Source: Clusia tigrina (Eukaryota; Arthropoda; Insecta; Diptera; Clusiidae). Taken from it: 64,000 nt of DNA. Positions 1 through 16,200 of the stretch are shown here, piece by piece. Position numbers and translations under genes: made by a program. Below the pieces are notes generated by a model. The model was not told the origin of the DNA, did not search any database, and worked only from the letters and a program-made list of their open reading frames with translations. The stretch covers positions 129,650,275-129,714,274 of the forward strand of contig OV050031.1 in NCBI GenBank assembly GCA_920105625.2, read 5' to 3'. How positions within the stretch are numbered: the first letter of the stretch is position 1; each line of letters opens with the position of its first letter.

Positions 1-3000
1 CTGTGCGTCCTACACCTATCAAATTTTGCAACTTTCAAATATTGTAACTTTTTACTGTAGCATCATAAATTTTGTGACAATAAAATACTATTGGTAATTA
101 GAGATTTCGGTATAGCAATGCTACCCTTGAAATCAAAATGAAGCACTGATAAAACTTCAAATGGCTCTAACTTTTAATACTGTGCGTCCTACACCTATCA
201 AAGTTTGCTACATTCAAATGCTGTAACTTTTTACTCGAGCGTCATAAAACCTTGAAATTTTGTGACAATAAATAACTAATGTTAATTTGAGATATTGGTT
301 TTACTATGCTAAGCTTGAGTAAAAACAGAACCACTGATGAAATTTCAAATAGCTCTAACTTTTATACTGTGCATAATACTCTCATCAAAGTTTGCAACAT
401 TCAAATGCTGTAACTTTTTGCTGGAGCGTCATTAAACCTTGAAATTTTGCGGCAATAAAGTACTATTGTTAATTTGAGATATCGATATAACAATGCTTTC
501 CTTGAGTAAAAGTGAAACACTGATGAAACTTCAAATGGCTCTAACTTTTATACTGTGTGTAATACACCTATCAAAGTTTGCAACATTCAAATGCTGTAAC
601 TTTTTACTCGAGCATCATAAAACCTTGAAATTTTGTGACAATAAAGTACTATTGTCAATTTGAGATATCGGTATAACAATGCTACCCTTGAGTCCAAAAT
701 GAAAGATTGATGAAACTTCAAATAGCTCTACACTGTGCGTCCTACACCTATCAAATTTTGCAACTTTCAAATATTGTAACTTTTTACTGTAGCATCATAA
801 ATTTTGTGACAATAAAGTATTATTGGTAATTAGAGATTTCGGTATAGCAATGCTACCCTTGAAATCAAAATGAAGGACTGATAAAACTTCAAATGGCTCT
901 AACTTTTAATACTGTGCGTTCTATACCTATCAAAGTTTGCAACATTCAAATGCTGTAACTTTTTACTGGAGCGTCATAAAACCTTGAAATTTTGAGACAA
1001 TAAAGTACTATTGTTAATTTGAGATATTTGTATAACAATGCTACCCTTGAGTAAAAAATGAAACACTCATGAAACTTCAAATGGCTCTAACTTCCATACT
1101 GTGCGTAATACACTTATCAAAGTTTGCAACATTCAAATGCTGCACCATTTACTGGAGCGTCATAAAACCTTGAACTTTTGTGACAATAAAATGCTATTGT
1201 AACTTTGAGATATCAGTGTAATAATGCTACCCTTGATTCCCACTTGAAACACTGATAAAACTTCAAATGGCTCTAACTTTTATACTGTGTGTAATACACC
1301 TATCAAAGTTTGCAACATTCAAATGCTGTATCTTTTTATTGGGTGGTCATGAAACCTTTAAATTTTGTGACAGTAAAGTACTATTGTTAATTTGAGATAT
1401 CAGTATAATAATGGTACCCTTGAGTCCAAAATGAAACACTGATAAGACTTCACTTTTTACTGGAGCGTCATAAAACCTTGAAACTTTGTGACAATAAAGT
1501 AGTAATGTTAATTTGAGATATTGGTATTACAATGCTAAGCTTCAGTAAAATCTGAAACACTGATGAAATTTCAAATGGCTCTGACTTTTATACTGTGCGT
1601 AATACACCTATCAAAGTTTGCAACATTCAAATTCTGTAAATTTTTACTGGAGCGTTATAAAATCTTGAAATTCTTGATAAAACTTCAAATGGCTCTAACT
1701 TTTATACTGTGTGTAATACACCTATCAAAGTTTGCAACATTCAAATGCTGTAACTTTTTACTGGGTGGTCATAAAACCTTGAAATTTTGTGACAATAAAT
1801 TAGTATTGTCAATCTGAGATATCGGCATGAAAATGCTACCCTTGTGTCCAAAATGAAACACTGATAAGACTTCAATTTTTTACTGGAGCTTCATAAAGCC
1901 TTGAAATTTTGTGACAATAAATTACTAATGTTAATTTGAGATATTGGTATCACAATGCTAAGCTTCAGCAAAAACTGAAACACTGATGAAATTTCAAATA
2001 GCTCTAACTTTTATACTGTGCGTAATACACCTATCGAAGTTTGCGACTTTCAAATGTTGTAACTTTTTACTGGAGCATCAAAAATTTTGTGACAATAAAG
2101 TACTATTGGTAATTAGCGATTTCGGTATAGCAATGCTACCCTTGAAATCAAAATGAAGCACTGATAAAACTTCAAATGGCTCTAACCTTTAATACTGTGC
2201 GTCGTACACCTATCAAAGTTTGCAATATTCAAATGCTGTAACTTTTTACTGGAGCGTCATAAAACCTTGAAATTTTGAGACAATAAAGTACTATTGTTAA
2301 TTTGAGATATTGGTATAACAATGCTGCCCTTGAGTAAAAAGTGAAACACTTATGAAACTTCAAATGGCTCTGACTTTTATACTGTGCGTAATACACCTAT
2401 CAAAGTTTGCAATATTCAAATGCTGTAACTTTTTACTGGAGCGTCATAAAACCTTGAAATTTTGAGACAATAAAGTACTATTGTTAATTTGAGATATTGG
2501 TATAACAATGCTGCCCTTGAGTAAAAAGTGAAACACTTATGAAACTTCAAATGGCTCTGACTTTTATACTGTGCGTAATACACCTATCAAAGTTTGCAAT
2601 ATTCAAATGCTGTAAATTTTTACTGGAGCGTAATAAAACCTTGAAATTTTGTGACAATAAATTTCTAATGTTAATTTGAGATATTGGTATCACAATGTTA
2701 AGCTTGAGTAAAATCTGAAACACTGATGAAATTTCAAATAGCTCTAACTTTTATACAATACGTAATACACCTATACAAAACTGGCAACATGCAAAGGCTG
2801 TAACTCTTACACTTTGCGTAATACACCTATCAAAGTTTGCAACAATCAAATGCTGTAACTTTTTACTGGAGGGTCATAAGCCTGGAAATTTTGTGACAAT
2901 AAAGAACTATTGTTAATTTTTTACTGGAGCGTCATAAAACCTTGAAATTTTGTGACAATAATGTACTAATATTCATTTGAGATATTGGTATCACAATGCT

Positions 3001-6000
3001 AAGCTTGAGTGAAAATTGAAACACAGATGAAATTTCAAATGGCTCTAACTTTTATACTGTGCGAAATACACCTATCAAAGTTTCTAACATTCAAATGCTG
3101 TAAGCTTTTACTGGAGCGTCATAAAACTTTGAAGTTTTGTGACAATAAAGTACTACTGTCAATTTGAGATATCTGCATAACAATGCTACCTTTGAGTCCA
3201 GAATGAAACACTGATAAGACTTCAACTTTTACTGGAGCGTCATAAAGCCTTGAAATTTTGAGACAATAAAGTTCTATTGTCTATTTGAGATATCGGCATG
3301 ACAATTTTATCTTGAGTCCAAAATGCAACACTGATAAAACTTCAAATGGCTCCAACTTTTATACTGTGCGTAATACACCTATCAAAGTTTGCAACATTCA
3401 AATGCTGTAACTTTTTACTCGAGCGTCATAAAACCTTGAAATTTTCTAACAATAAATTACTAATGTTAATTTGAGATATTGGTATTACTATGCTAAGCTT
3501 GAGTAAAAACTGAAACACTGATGAAATTTCAAATAGCTCTAACTTTTATACTGTGCATAATACTCTCATCAAAGTTTGCAACATTCAAATGCTGTACCTT
3601 TTACCGGAGCGTCATAAAACCTTGAAATTTTGTGACCATAAAATGCAATTGTTACCTTGAGATGTCAGTATAATAATGCTACCCTCGATTCCAAATTGAA
3701 ACACTGATAAAAGTTCAAATGGGTCTAACTTTTTACTGTGTGTAATACACCTATCAAAGTTGGCAACATTCAAATGCTGTAACTTTTTACGAGGTGGTCA
3801 TAAGAACTTGAAATTTTGTGACAATAAAGTAGTATTGTCAATTTGAGATATCGGCATGACAATGCTACCCTTGAGTCCAAAATGAAACACTGATAAGACT
3901 TCAACTTTTACTGGAGCGTCATAAAACCTTGAAATTATGTGACAATAAAGTACTATTGTCAATTTGAGATATGGGTATAACAACGCTACCCATGAGTCCA
4001 AAATGAAAGACTGATGAAACTTCCAATAGGTGTAACTCTTACACTGTGCGTAATACACCTATCAAAGTTTGCAACATTCAAATGCAATAACTTTTTACTG
4101 GAGCGTCATAAAACCTTGAAATTTTGAGACAATAAAGTACTATTGTTAATTTGAGATATTGGTATAACAATGCTACCCTTGAGTAAAAAATGAAACACTC
4201 ATGAAACTTCAAATGGCTCTAACTTCCATACTGTGCGTAATACACTTATCAAAGTTTTCAACATTCAAATGCTGTACTTTTTACTGGAGCGTCATAAAAC
4301 CTTGAAATTTTGTGACAATAAAGTAGTAATGTTAATTTGAGATATGGGTATCACAATGCTAAGCTTGAGTAAAAACAGAAACACTGATGAAATTTAAAAT
4401 AGCTCTAACCTGTATACTGTGCGTAATACACCTATCAAAATTTGCAACATTCAAATGCTGTAACTTTTTACTGGGTGGTCATAAAACCTTGAAATTTTGT
4501 GACAATAAAGTAGTATTGTCAATCTGAGATATCGGCATGACAATGCTACCCTTGAGTCCAAAATGAAACACTGATAAGACTTCAATTTTTTACTGTAGCT
4601 TCATAAAGCCTTGAAATTTTGTGACATTAAATTACTAATGTTAATTTGAGATATTGGTAACACAATGCTAAGCTTCAGTAAAAACTGAAACACTGATGAA
4701 ATTTCAAATAGCTCTAACTTTTATACTGTGCTTAATACACCTATCGAAGTTTGCAACTTTCAAATGTTTGTAACTTTTTACTGGAGCATAATAAATTTTG
4801 TGACAATAAAGTACTATTGGTAATTAGAGATTTCGGTATAGCAATGCTACCCTTGAAATCAAAATGAAGCACTGATAAAACTTCAAATGGCTCTAACCTT
4901 TAATACTGTGCGTCGTACACCTATCAAAGTTTGCAATATTCAAATGCTGTAACTTTTTACTGGAGCGTCATAAAACCTTGAGATTTTGAGACAATAAAGT
5001 ACTATTGTTAGTTTGAGATATTGGTATAACAATGCTGCCCTTGAGTAAAAAGTGAAACACTTATGAAACTTCAAATGGCTCTAACTTTCATACTGTGCGT
5101 AATACACTTACCAAAGTTTGCAACATTCAAATGCTGTACCATTTACTGGAGCGTCATAAAACCTTGAACTTTTGTGACAATAAAATGCTATTGTCACTTT
5201 GAGATATCAGTGTAATAATGCTACCCTTGATTCCCATATGAAACACTGATAAAACTTCAAATGGCTCTAACTTTTATACTGTGTGTAATACACCTATCAA
5301 AGTTTGCAACATTCAAATGCTGCATCTTTTTATTTGGTGGTCATAAAACCTTTAAAATATTGTGACAGTAAAGTACTATTGTTAATTTGAGATATTAGTA
5401 TAATAATGTTACCCTTGAGTCCAAAATGAAACACTGATAAGACTTCAACTTTTACTGGAGCGGCATAAAACCTTGAAATTTTGTGACAATAAAGTAGTAA
5501 TGTTAATTTGAGATATTGGTATCACAATGTTAAGCTTGAGTAAAATCTGAAACACTGATGAAAGTTCAAATGGCTCTGACTTTTATACTGTGCGTAATAC
5601 ACCTATCAAAGTTTGCAACATTCAAATGCTGTAAATTTTTACTGGAGCGTAATAAAATCTTGAAATTTTGTGACAATATAGAACTATTGTCAATTTTAGA
5701 TATTGGTATACCAATGCTACCCTTGAGTCCAAAATGCAACACTGATGAAACTTCAAATGACTCCAACTTTTATACTGTGCGTAATACACCCATCAAAGTT
5801 TGCAACATTCAAATGCTGTAACTTTTTACTGGAGCGTAATAAAATCTAGAAATTTTGTGATAATAAAGTACTATTGTCAAGTTGTGATATCCGCATGACA
5901 ATGCTACCCTTGAGTCCAAAAGGCAACACTGATAAAACTTCAAATGGCTCCAACTTTTATACTGTGCGTAATACACCTATCAATGTTTGCAACATTCAAG

Positions 6001-9000
6001 TGCTGTAACTTTTTACTGGAGCGTCATAAAACATTGAAAATTTGTGACAATAAAGTTCTAATGTTAATTTGAGATATTGGTATCACAATGTTAAGCTTGA
6101 GTAAAATCTGAAACACTGATGAAATTTCAAATAGCTCTAACTTTTATACTGTGCGTAATACACCTATCAAAACTGGCAACATTCAAAGGCTGTAACTCTT
6201 ACACTGTGCGGAATACACCTATCAAAGTTTGCAACATTCAAATGCTGTAACTTTTTACTGGAGCGTCATAAGCCTGGAAATTTTGTGACAATAAAGAACT
6301 ATTGTTAATTTTTTACTGGAGCGTCATAAAACCTTGAAATTTTGTGACAATAAAGTACTAATGTTAATTTGAGATATTGGTATCACAATGCTAAGCTTGA
6401 GTGAAAATTGAAACACAGATGAAATTTCAAATGGCTCTAACTTTTATACTGTGCGAAATACACCTATCAAAGTTTGCAACATTCAAATGCTGTAAGCTTT
6501 TACTGGAGCGTCATAAAACTTTGAAATTTTGTGAGATTAAAGTGCTATTGTTAATTTGAGATATCGATATAACAATGCGAAGCTTGAGTAAAAACTGAAA
6601 AACTGATGAAATTTCAAATGGCTCTAACTCTTATTCTGTGCGTACTACACCTATCAAAGTTTGCAACACTCAAATACTTTTTACTGGAGGCTCATAAAAC
6701 CTTGAAATTATGTGACAATAAAGTACTATTGTCAATTTGAGATATCGGCATAACAATGCTACCCTTGAGTCCAAAATGAAACACTGATAAGACTTCAACT
6801 TTTACTGGAGCGTCATAAAGCCTTGAAATTTTGAGACAATAAAGTACTATTGTCAATTTGAGATATCGGCATGACAATAATACCCTTGAGTCCAAAATGC
6901 AACACTGATAAAACTTTAAATGGCTCCAACTTTTATACTGTGCGTAATACACCTATCAAAGTTTGCAACATTCAAATGCTGTAACTTTTTACTCGAGCGT
7001 CATAAAACATTGAAATTTTGTGACAATAAATTACTAATGTTAATTTGAGATATTGGTATTACTATGCTAAGCTTGAGGAAAAACTGAAACACTGATGAAA
7101 TTTCAAATGGCTCTGACTTTTATACTGTGCGTAATACACCTATCAAAGTTTGCAACATTCAAATGCTGTAAATTTTTACTGGAGCGTTATAAAATCTTAA
7201 CATTCTTGATAAAACTTCAAATGGCTCTAACTTTTATACTGTGTGTAATACACCTATCAAAGTTTGCAACATTCAAAAGCTCTAACTTTTTATTGGGTGG
7301 TCATAAATCCTTTAAATTTTGTGACAGTAAAGTACTATTGTTAATTTGAGATATCAGTATAATAATGCTACCCTTGAGTCCAAAATGAAACACTGATAAG
7401 ACTTCAACTTTTACTGGAGCGTCATAAAGGCTTGAAATTTTGAGACAATAAAGTACTATTGTCAATTTGAGATATCGGCATGACAATACTACCCTTGAGT
7501 CCAAAATGCAACACTGATAAAACTTTAAATGACTCCAACTTTTATACTGTGCGTAATACACCTATCAAAGTTTCCAACATTCAAATGCTGTAACTTTTTA
7601 CTAGAGCGTCATAAAACATTGAAATTTTGTGACAATAAATTACTAATGTTAATTTGAGATATTGGTATTACTATGCTAAGCTTGAGTAAAAACTGAAACA
7701 CTGATGAAATTTCAAATAGCTCTAACTTTTATACTGTGCATAATACTCTCATCAAAGTTTGCAACATTCAGTTGCTGTAACTTTTTACTGGAGCGTCATT
7801 AAACCTTGAAATTTTGTGGCAATAAAGTACTATTGTTCATTTGAGATATCGATATAACAATGCTTTCCTTGAGTAAAAGTGAAACACTGATGAAACTTCA
7901 AATGGCTCTAACTTTTATACTGTGCGTAATACACCTATCAAAGTTTGCAACATTCAAATGCTGTAACTTTTTACCGGGTGGTCATAAAAACTTGAAATTT
8001 TGAGACAATAAAGTACTATTGTTAATTTGAGATATTGGTATAACAATGCTGCCCTTGAGCAAAAAGTGAAACACTTATGAAACTTTAAATGGCTTTAACT
8101 TTCATACTGTGCGTAATACATTTATAAAACTTTTCAGCATTCAAATGCTGTACCTTTTACTGGAGCGTAATAAAACCTTGAAATTTTGTGACCATAAAAT
8201 GCTATTGTCACCTTGAGATGTCAGTATAATAATGCCACCCTCATTTCCCAAATGAAACACTGATAAAAGTTCAAATGGCTCTAACTTTTTTACTGTGTGT
8301 AATACACCTATCAAAGTTGGCAACATTCAAATGCTGTAACTTTTTACCGGGTGGTCATAAAAACTTGAAATTTTGTGACAGTAAAGTAGTATTGTCAATT
8401 TGAGATATCGGCATGACAATGCTACCCTTGAGTCCAAAATGAAACACTGATAAGACTTCAACTTTTACTGGAGCGTCATAAAACCTTGAAATAATGTGAT
8501 AATAAAGTACTATTGTCAATTTGAGATATCGGTATAACAATGCTACCCATGAGTCCAAAATGAAAGACTGACGCAACTTCAAATAGGTGTAACTCTTACA
8601 CTGTACGTAATACACCTATCAAAGTTTGCAATATTCAAATACTATAACTTTTTACTGGGGCGTCATAAAACCTTGAAATTTTGAGACAATAAAGTACTAT
8701 TGTTAATTTGAGATATTGCTATAACAATGCTACCCTTGAGTAAAAAATGAAAAACTCATGAAACTTCAAATGGCTCTAACTTTCATACTGTGAGTAATAC
8801 ACCAATCAAAGTTTCCAACATTCAAATGCTGTAACTTTTTACTCGAGCGTCATAAAAACTTGAAATTTTGTGACAGTAGAGTACTAATGTTAATTTGAAA
8901 TATTGGTATCACAATGTTAAGCTTGAGTGAAAACTGAAACACTGATGAAAGTTCAAATGTCTCTAACTTTCATACTGTGCGTAATACACTTATCAAAGTT

Positions 9001-9585
9001 TGCAACATTCAAATGCTGTAACTTTTTACTGCGTGGTCATAAAACCTTGAAATTATGTGACAATAAAGTAGTGTTGTCAATTTAAGATATCGGCATGACA
9101 ATGCTACCCTTGAGTCCAAAATGCAACACTGATGAAAGTTCAAATGGCTCTAAATTTTACACTGTGCGTAATACACCTATCAAAGTTTGCAACATTCAAA
9201 TGCTGTAACTTTTTACTCGAGCGTCATAAAACCTTGAAATTTTGTGACAATAATGTACTATTGTCAATTTGAGATATCGGTATAACAATGTTACCCTTGA
9301 GTCCAAAATGAAAGACTGATGAAACTTCAAATAGCTCTAACTCTTACACTGTGTGCCCTACACCTATCAAAGTTAGCAACTTTCAAATGTTGTAACTTTT
9401 TACTGGAGCATCATAAATTTTGTGACAATAAAGTACTGTTGGTAATTAGAGATTTCGGTATAGCAATGCTACCCTTGAAATCAAAATGAAGCACTGATAA
9501 AACTTCAGATGGCTCTAACCTTTAATACTGTGCGTCCTACACCTATCAAAGTTTGCAAACTTCAAATGCTGCAACTTTTTACTGG
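1..9585 (+). repeat. Satellite domain A: mosaic of paralogous blocks
   Basis: No single higher-order period fits. Recognisable block pairs include 1-~90 with 733-~820 (offset 732), about 1740-2350 with 4450-5060 (offset near 2.7 kb), 2701-3300 with 6094-6690 (offset about 3,393) and 3600-4058 with about 8150-8615 (offset about 4,557). This suggests several rounds of duplication and deletion. A subtype with TAATTAGAGATTTCGGTATA and no AAACCTTGA block is frequent here. Confidence 0.7.
1075..1260 (+). repeat. Representative full-length monomer (186 bp)
   Basis: One unit measured from CTTCAA to the base before the next CTTCAA. It belongs to the subtype whose second half reads TTTGAGATATCAGTGTAATAA and GATTCCC. 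Inside it, two related stretches of the AACTTTT.TACTG type lie about 55 bp apart. They are the likely recombination points behind the short and long monomer forms. Confidence 0.85.
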
Positions 9586-12500
9586 AGCGTCATAAAACCT
9601 TGAAATTTTGTGACAATAAATTACTAATGTTAATTTGAGATATTGGTATCACAATGATAAGCTTGAGTAAAAACTGAAACACTGATGAAATTTCAAATGG
9701 CTCTAACTTTTATACTGTGTGCAATACACCTATCAAAGTTTGCAACATTCAAATGCTGTAACTTTTTACTGGGTGGTCATAAAACCTTGAAATTTTGTGA
9801 CAAAAAGTAGTATTGTCAATTTAAGATATCGGCATGACAATGCTACCCTTGAGTCCAAAATGCAACACTGATGAAACTTCAAATGGCTCCGACTTTTATA
9901 ATGTGCGTAATACACCCAACAAACTTTGCAACATTCAAATGCTGTAGCTTTTTACTGGAGCGTCATAAAATCTTGAAATTTTGTGAGAATAAAGTAATAT
10001 TGTCAATTTGAGATATCGGCATAACAATGCTACCCTTGTGTCCAAAATGAAACACTGATAAGACTTCAACTTTTACTGGAGCGTCATTAAACCTTGGAAT
10101 TATGTGACAATAAATTACTATTGTCAATTTGAGATATCGGCGTGACAATACTTGCCTTGAGTCCAAAATTAAACACTGATAAGACTTCAATTTTTTAATG
10201 GAGCGTCATAAAACCTTGAAATTTTGTTACAATAAAGTAGTAATGTTAATTTCAGATATGGGTATCACAATGCTAAGCTTGAGTAAAAACTGAAACATTG
10301 ATGAAATTTCAAATAGCTCTAACTTTTATACTGTGCGTAATACACCTATCAAAGTATGCAATATTCAAATGCTGCAACTTTTTACTGGAGCGTCATAAAA
10401 CCTTGAAATTTTGAGACAATAAAGTATTATTGGTTATTTCAGATATTGGTATAACAATGTTACCCTTGTGTAAAAAATGAAACACTCATGAAACTTCAAA
10501 TGGCTCTAACTTTCATACTGTGCGTAATACACTTATCAAAGTTTGCAACATTCAAATGCTTTACCTTTTAGTGGAGCGTCATAAAACCTTGAAATTTTGT
10601 GACCATAAAATGCTATTGTCACTATGAGATATCAGTATAATAATGCTACCCTTGATTCCCAAATGAAACACAGATAAAAGTTCAAATGGCTCTAACTTTT
10701 ATACTGTGTGTAATACACCTATCAAAGTTTGCAACATTCAAATGCTGTACCTTTTACTGATGCGTCATAAAACCTTGAAATTTTGTGACAATAAAGTACT
10801 ATTGTTAATTTGAGATATCGATATAACAATGCTTCCCTTGAGTAAAGGGAAACACTGATGAAACTTCAAATGGCTCTAACTTTAATACTGTGCGTAATAC
10901 ACTTATCAAAGTTTGCAAAATTCAAATGCTGTAACTTTTTACTGGAGCGTCATAAAATCTTGATATTTTGTGACAATAAAGTACTATTGTCACTTTGAGA
11001 TATCGGTATAACAATGCTACCCATGAGTCAAAAATGAAACACTGATAAGACTTCAACTTTTACTGGAGCGTCATAAAACCTTGAAATTTTGTGACAATAA
11101 AGTATTATTGTTAATTTGAGATACCGGTATAACAATGCTACCCTTGAGTCCAAAATGAAAGACTGATAAGACTTCAATTTTTTACAAGAGTGTCATAAAA
11201 ACTTGAAAATTTTTGACAATAAAGTAGTAATGTTAATTTGAGATATTGGTATTACAATGATAAGCTTGAGTAAAAACTGAAAAACTGATGAAGTTTCAAA
11301 TGGCTATAACTTTTATACTGTGCGTAATACACCTATCAAAGTTTGCAACATTCCAATGCAGTTACTTTTTACTGGAGCGTCATAAAATCTTGAAATTTTG
11401 TGACAATAAAGTACTATTGTCAATTTGAGATATCGACATAACAATGCCCTTGAGTCCAAAATGAAACACTGATAAGACTTCAATCTTTTAATGGAGCGTC
11501 ATAAAACCTTGAAATTTTGTGACAATAAAGTAGTAATGTTAATTTCAGATATGGGTATCACAATGCTAAGCTTGAGTAAAAACTGAAACACAGATGAAAC
11601 TTCAAACGGCTCTAACTTTCATACTGTGCGTAATACACTTATCAAAGTTTGCAACGTTCAAATGCTTTACCTTTTACTGGAGCGTCATAAAACTTTGAAA
11701 TTTTGTGACCATAAAATGCTAGTGTCACTTTGAGATATCAGTATAATAATGCTACCCTTGATTCCTAAATGAAACACTGATAAAAATTCAAATGGATCTA
11801 ACTTTTATACTGTGTGTAATACACCTTTCAAAGTTTGCAACATTCAAATGCTGTAACTTTTTACTGGGTGGTCATAAAACCTTGAAATTTTGTGACAATA
11901 AAGTAGTATTGTCAATCTGAGATATCGGCATGACAATGCTACCCTTGAGTCCAAAATGAAACACTGATAAGACTTCAATTTTTTACAGGAGCTTCATAAA
12001 GCCTTGAAATTTTGTGACAATAAATTACTAATGTTAATTTGAGATATTGGTATCACAATGCTAAGCTTCAGTAAAAACTGAAACACTGATGAAATTTCAA
12101 ATAGCTCTAACTTTTATACTGTGCGTAAAACACCTATCGAAGTTTGCAACTTTTTGCTGCATCATAAATTTTGTGACAATAAAGTACCATTGGTAATTAG
12201 AGATTTCGGTATAGCAATGCTACCCTTGAAATCAAAATGAAGCACTGATAAAACTTCAAATGGCTCTAACTTTTAATACTGTGCGTCGTACACCTATCAA
12301 AGTTTGCAATATTCAAATGCTGGAACCTTTTACTGGGTGGTCATAAAACCTTGAAATTTTGTGACAATAAAGTAGTATTGTCAATCTGAGATATCGGCAT
12401 GACAATGCTACCCTTGAGTCCAAAATGAAACACTGATAAGACTTCAATTTTTTACTGGAGCTTCATAAAGCCTTGAAATTTTGTGACAATAAATTACTAA

Positions 12501-13214
12501 TGTTAATTTGAGATATTGGTATCACAATGCTAAGCTTGAGTAAAAACTGAAACACTGATGAAATTTCAAATGGCTCTAACTTTTATACCGTGTGCAATAC
12601 ACCTATCAAAGTTTGCAACATTCAAATGCTGTAACTTTTTCCTGGGTGGTCATAAAACCTTGAAATTTTGTGACAATAAAGTAGTATTGTCAATTTAAGC
12701 TATCGGCATGACAATGCTACCCTTGAGTCCAAAATGCAACACTGATGAAACGTCAAATGGCTCCAACTTTTATAATGTGCGTAATACACCCAACAAACTT
12801 TGCAACATTCAAATGCTGTAGGTTTTTACTGGAGCGTCATAAAATCTTGAAATTTTGTGACAATAAAGTAATATTGTCAATTTGAGATATCGGCATAACA
12901 ATGCTACCCTTGTGTCCAAAATGAAACACTGATAAGACTTCAACTTTTACTGGAGCGTCATTAAACCTTGGAATTATGTGACAATAAATTACTATTGTCA
13001 ATTTGAGATATCGGCGTGACAATACTAGCCTTGAGTCCAAAATTAAACACTGATAAGACTTCAATTTTTTAATGGAGCGTCATAAAACCTTGAAATTTTG
13101 TTACAATAAAGTAGTAATGTTAATTTCAGATGTGGGTATCACAATGCTAAGCTTGAGTAAAAACTGAAACACTGATGAAATTTCAAATAGCTCTAACTTT
13201 TATACTGTGCGTAA
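9586..13214 (+). repeat. Satellite domain B: 0.75-kb block repeated at 2,874-bp offset
   Basis: 9586-10340 and 12460-13214 share an unusual module order. It includes the rare CGGCGTGACAATACT variant (CGGCG at 10138-10142 and 13012-13016) and the CAATTTTTTAATGGAGCG joint. The material between them, about 10.34-12.46 kb, is ordinary satellite of mixed subtypes. Confidence 0.7.
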
Positions 13215-16200
13215 TACACCTATCAAAAATTGCAACATTCAAATGCTGTCACTTTATACTGGAGCGTTATAAAACCAGGAAATTTTGTAATAATAAAGTA
13301 CTATTGTTAATTTTTTACTGGAGCGTCATAAAACCTTGAAATTTTGTGACAATAAATTACTAATGTTAATTTGAGATATCGATATAAAGCTTGAGTAAAA
13401 ACTGAAACACTAATGAAATTTCAAATGGCTCTAACTCTTATACTGTTCGTAATACACCTATCAAAGTTTGCAACATTCAAATGCTGTAACTTTTTACTCG
13501 ATCGTCAAAAAACCTTGAAATTTTGTGACAATAAAGTACTATTGTCAATTTGAGATATCGGCATGACAATGCCACTTTCGAGCGTCATAAAACCTTGAAA
13601 TTTTGTGACAATAAATTACTAATGTTAATTTGAGATATTGGTATCACAATGCTAAGCATGAGTAAAAACTGAAACACTGATGCAATTTCAAATAGCTCTA
13701 ACTTTTATACTGTGCATAATACACCTATCAAAGTCTGCAACATTCAAATGCTGTAACTTTTTACTGCAGCGTCATTAAACCTTGAAATTTTGTGGCAATA
13801 AAGTACTATTGTTAATTTGAGATATCGATATAACAATGCTTCCCTTGAGTAAAAGTGAAACACTGATGAAACTTCAAATGGCTCTAACTTTTATATTGTG
13901 CGTAATACACCTATCAAAGTTTGCAACATTCAAATGCTGTAACTTTTTACTGGGTGGTCATAAAACCTTGAAATTTTGTGACAATAAAGAACTATTGTCA
14001 ATTTGAGATATCGGTATAACAATGCTACCCTTGAGTCCAAAATGAAAGACTGATGAAACTTCAAATAGCTCTAACTCTTACACTGTGCGTCCTATACCTA
14101 TCAAAGTTTGCAACTTTCAAATGTTGTAACTTTTTACTGGACCGTCAAAAAACCTTGAAATTTTGTGGCAATAAAGTACGAATGTTAATGAAAGACTGAT
14201 GAAACTTCAAATGGCTCTTACTTTTATACGGTGCATAATACACCTATCAAAGTTTGCAACTTTCAAATGCTGTAACTTTTTACTGGAGAATCTTCAATTT
14301 TGTGACAATAAAGTACTATTGGTAATTAGAGATTTCGGTATGGCAATGCTACCCTTGAAATCAAAATGAAGAACTGATAAAACTTCAAATGGCTCTAACT
14401 TTTATACTGTGCGTCCTACATCTATCAAAGTTTGCAATATTCAAATGCTGTAACTTTTTACTGGAGCGTCATAAAACCTTGAAATTTTGAGACAATAACG
14501 TACTATTGTAAATTTGAGATATTGGTATAACAATGCTGCCCTTCAGTAAAAAGTGAAACACTTATGAAACTTCAAATGGGTCTAACTTTCATACTGTGCG
14601 TAATACACTTATCAAAGTTTGCAACATTCAAATGCTGTACCTTTTACTGGAGCGTCATAAAACTTTGAAATTTTGTGACAATAAAATGCTATTGTCACTT
14701 TGAGATATCAGTATAATAATGCTACCCTTGATTCCCAAATGAAACACAGATAAAATTTCAAATGGCTCTAACTTTTATACTGTGTGTAAGACACCTATCA
14801 AAGTTTGCAACATTCAAATGCTGTAACTTTTTATTGGGTGGTCATAAAACCTTTAACTTTTGTGACAATAAAGTACTATTGTCCAAGTGAGATATCGGCA
14901 TGACAGTGCTACCCTTGAGTCCAAAATGAAACACGGATAAGACTTCAACTTTTACTGGAGCGTCATAAAACCTTGAAATAGTGTGACAATAAAGTACTAT
15001 TGTCGATTTGAGATATCGGCATGATAATGCTACCCTTGAGTCCAAAATGAAACGCTGATAAGTCTTTAATTTTATACTGAGTGGTCATAAAACCTTGAAA
15101 TTTTGTGACAATAAAGTACTAATGTTAATTTGAGATATTGGTATCATAATGTTAAGCTTGAGTAAAAACTGAAACACTGATGAAACTTCAAATAGCTCTA
15201 ACTTCTATACTGTGCGTAATACACCTATCAAAGTTTGCAACATTCAAATTCTGTAGCTTTTTACTGGATCGTCATAAGACCTTGAAATCTTGTGACAATA
15301 AAGAACTATTGTTAATTTGAGATATAGATATAACAATGCTACCCTTGAGTAAAAGTGAAACACTGATGAAACTTCAAATGGCTTTGACTCTTATACTGTG
15401 CGTACTACACCTATCAAAGTTTGCAACATTCAAATGCTGTAACTTTTTACTCGATCGTCAAAAAACCTTGAAATTTTGTGACAATAAAGTACTATTGTCA
15501 ATTTGAGAAATCGGCATGACAATGCCACCTTCGAGCGTCATAAAACCTTGAAATTTTGTGACAATAAATTACTAATGTAAATTTGAGATATTGGTATCAC
15601 AATGCTAAGCATGAGTAAAAACTGAAACACTGATGCAATTTCAAATAGCTCTAACTTTTATACTGTACATAATACACCTATCAAAGTCTGCAACATTCAA
15701 ATGCTGTAACTTTTTACTGCAGCGTCATTAAACCTTGAAATTTTGTGGCAATAAAGTACTATTGTTAATTTGAGATATCGATATAACAATGCTTCCCTTG
15801 AGTAAAAGTGAAACACTGATGAAACTTCAAATGGCTGTAACTTTTAAATTGTGCGTAATACACCTATCAAAGTTTGCAATATTCAAATGCTGTAACTTTT
15901 TACTGGGTGGTCATAAAACCTTGAAATTTTGTGACAATAAAGTAGTAATGTTAATTTCAGATATGGGTATCACAATGCTAAGCTTGAGTAAAAACTGAAA
16001 CACTGATGAAATTTCAAATAGCTCTAACTTTTATACTGTGCGTAATACACCTATCAAAAATTGCAACATTCAAATGCTGTAACTTTATACTGGAGCGTTA
16101 TAAAACCAGGAAATTTTGTAATAATAAAGTACTATTGTTAATTTTTTACTGGAGCGTCATAAAACCTTGAAATTTTGTGACAATAAATTACTAATGTTAA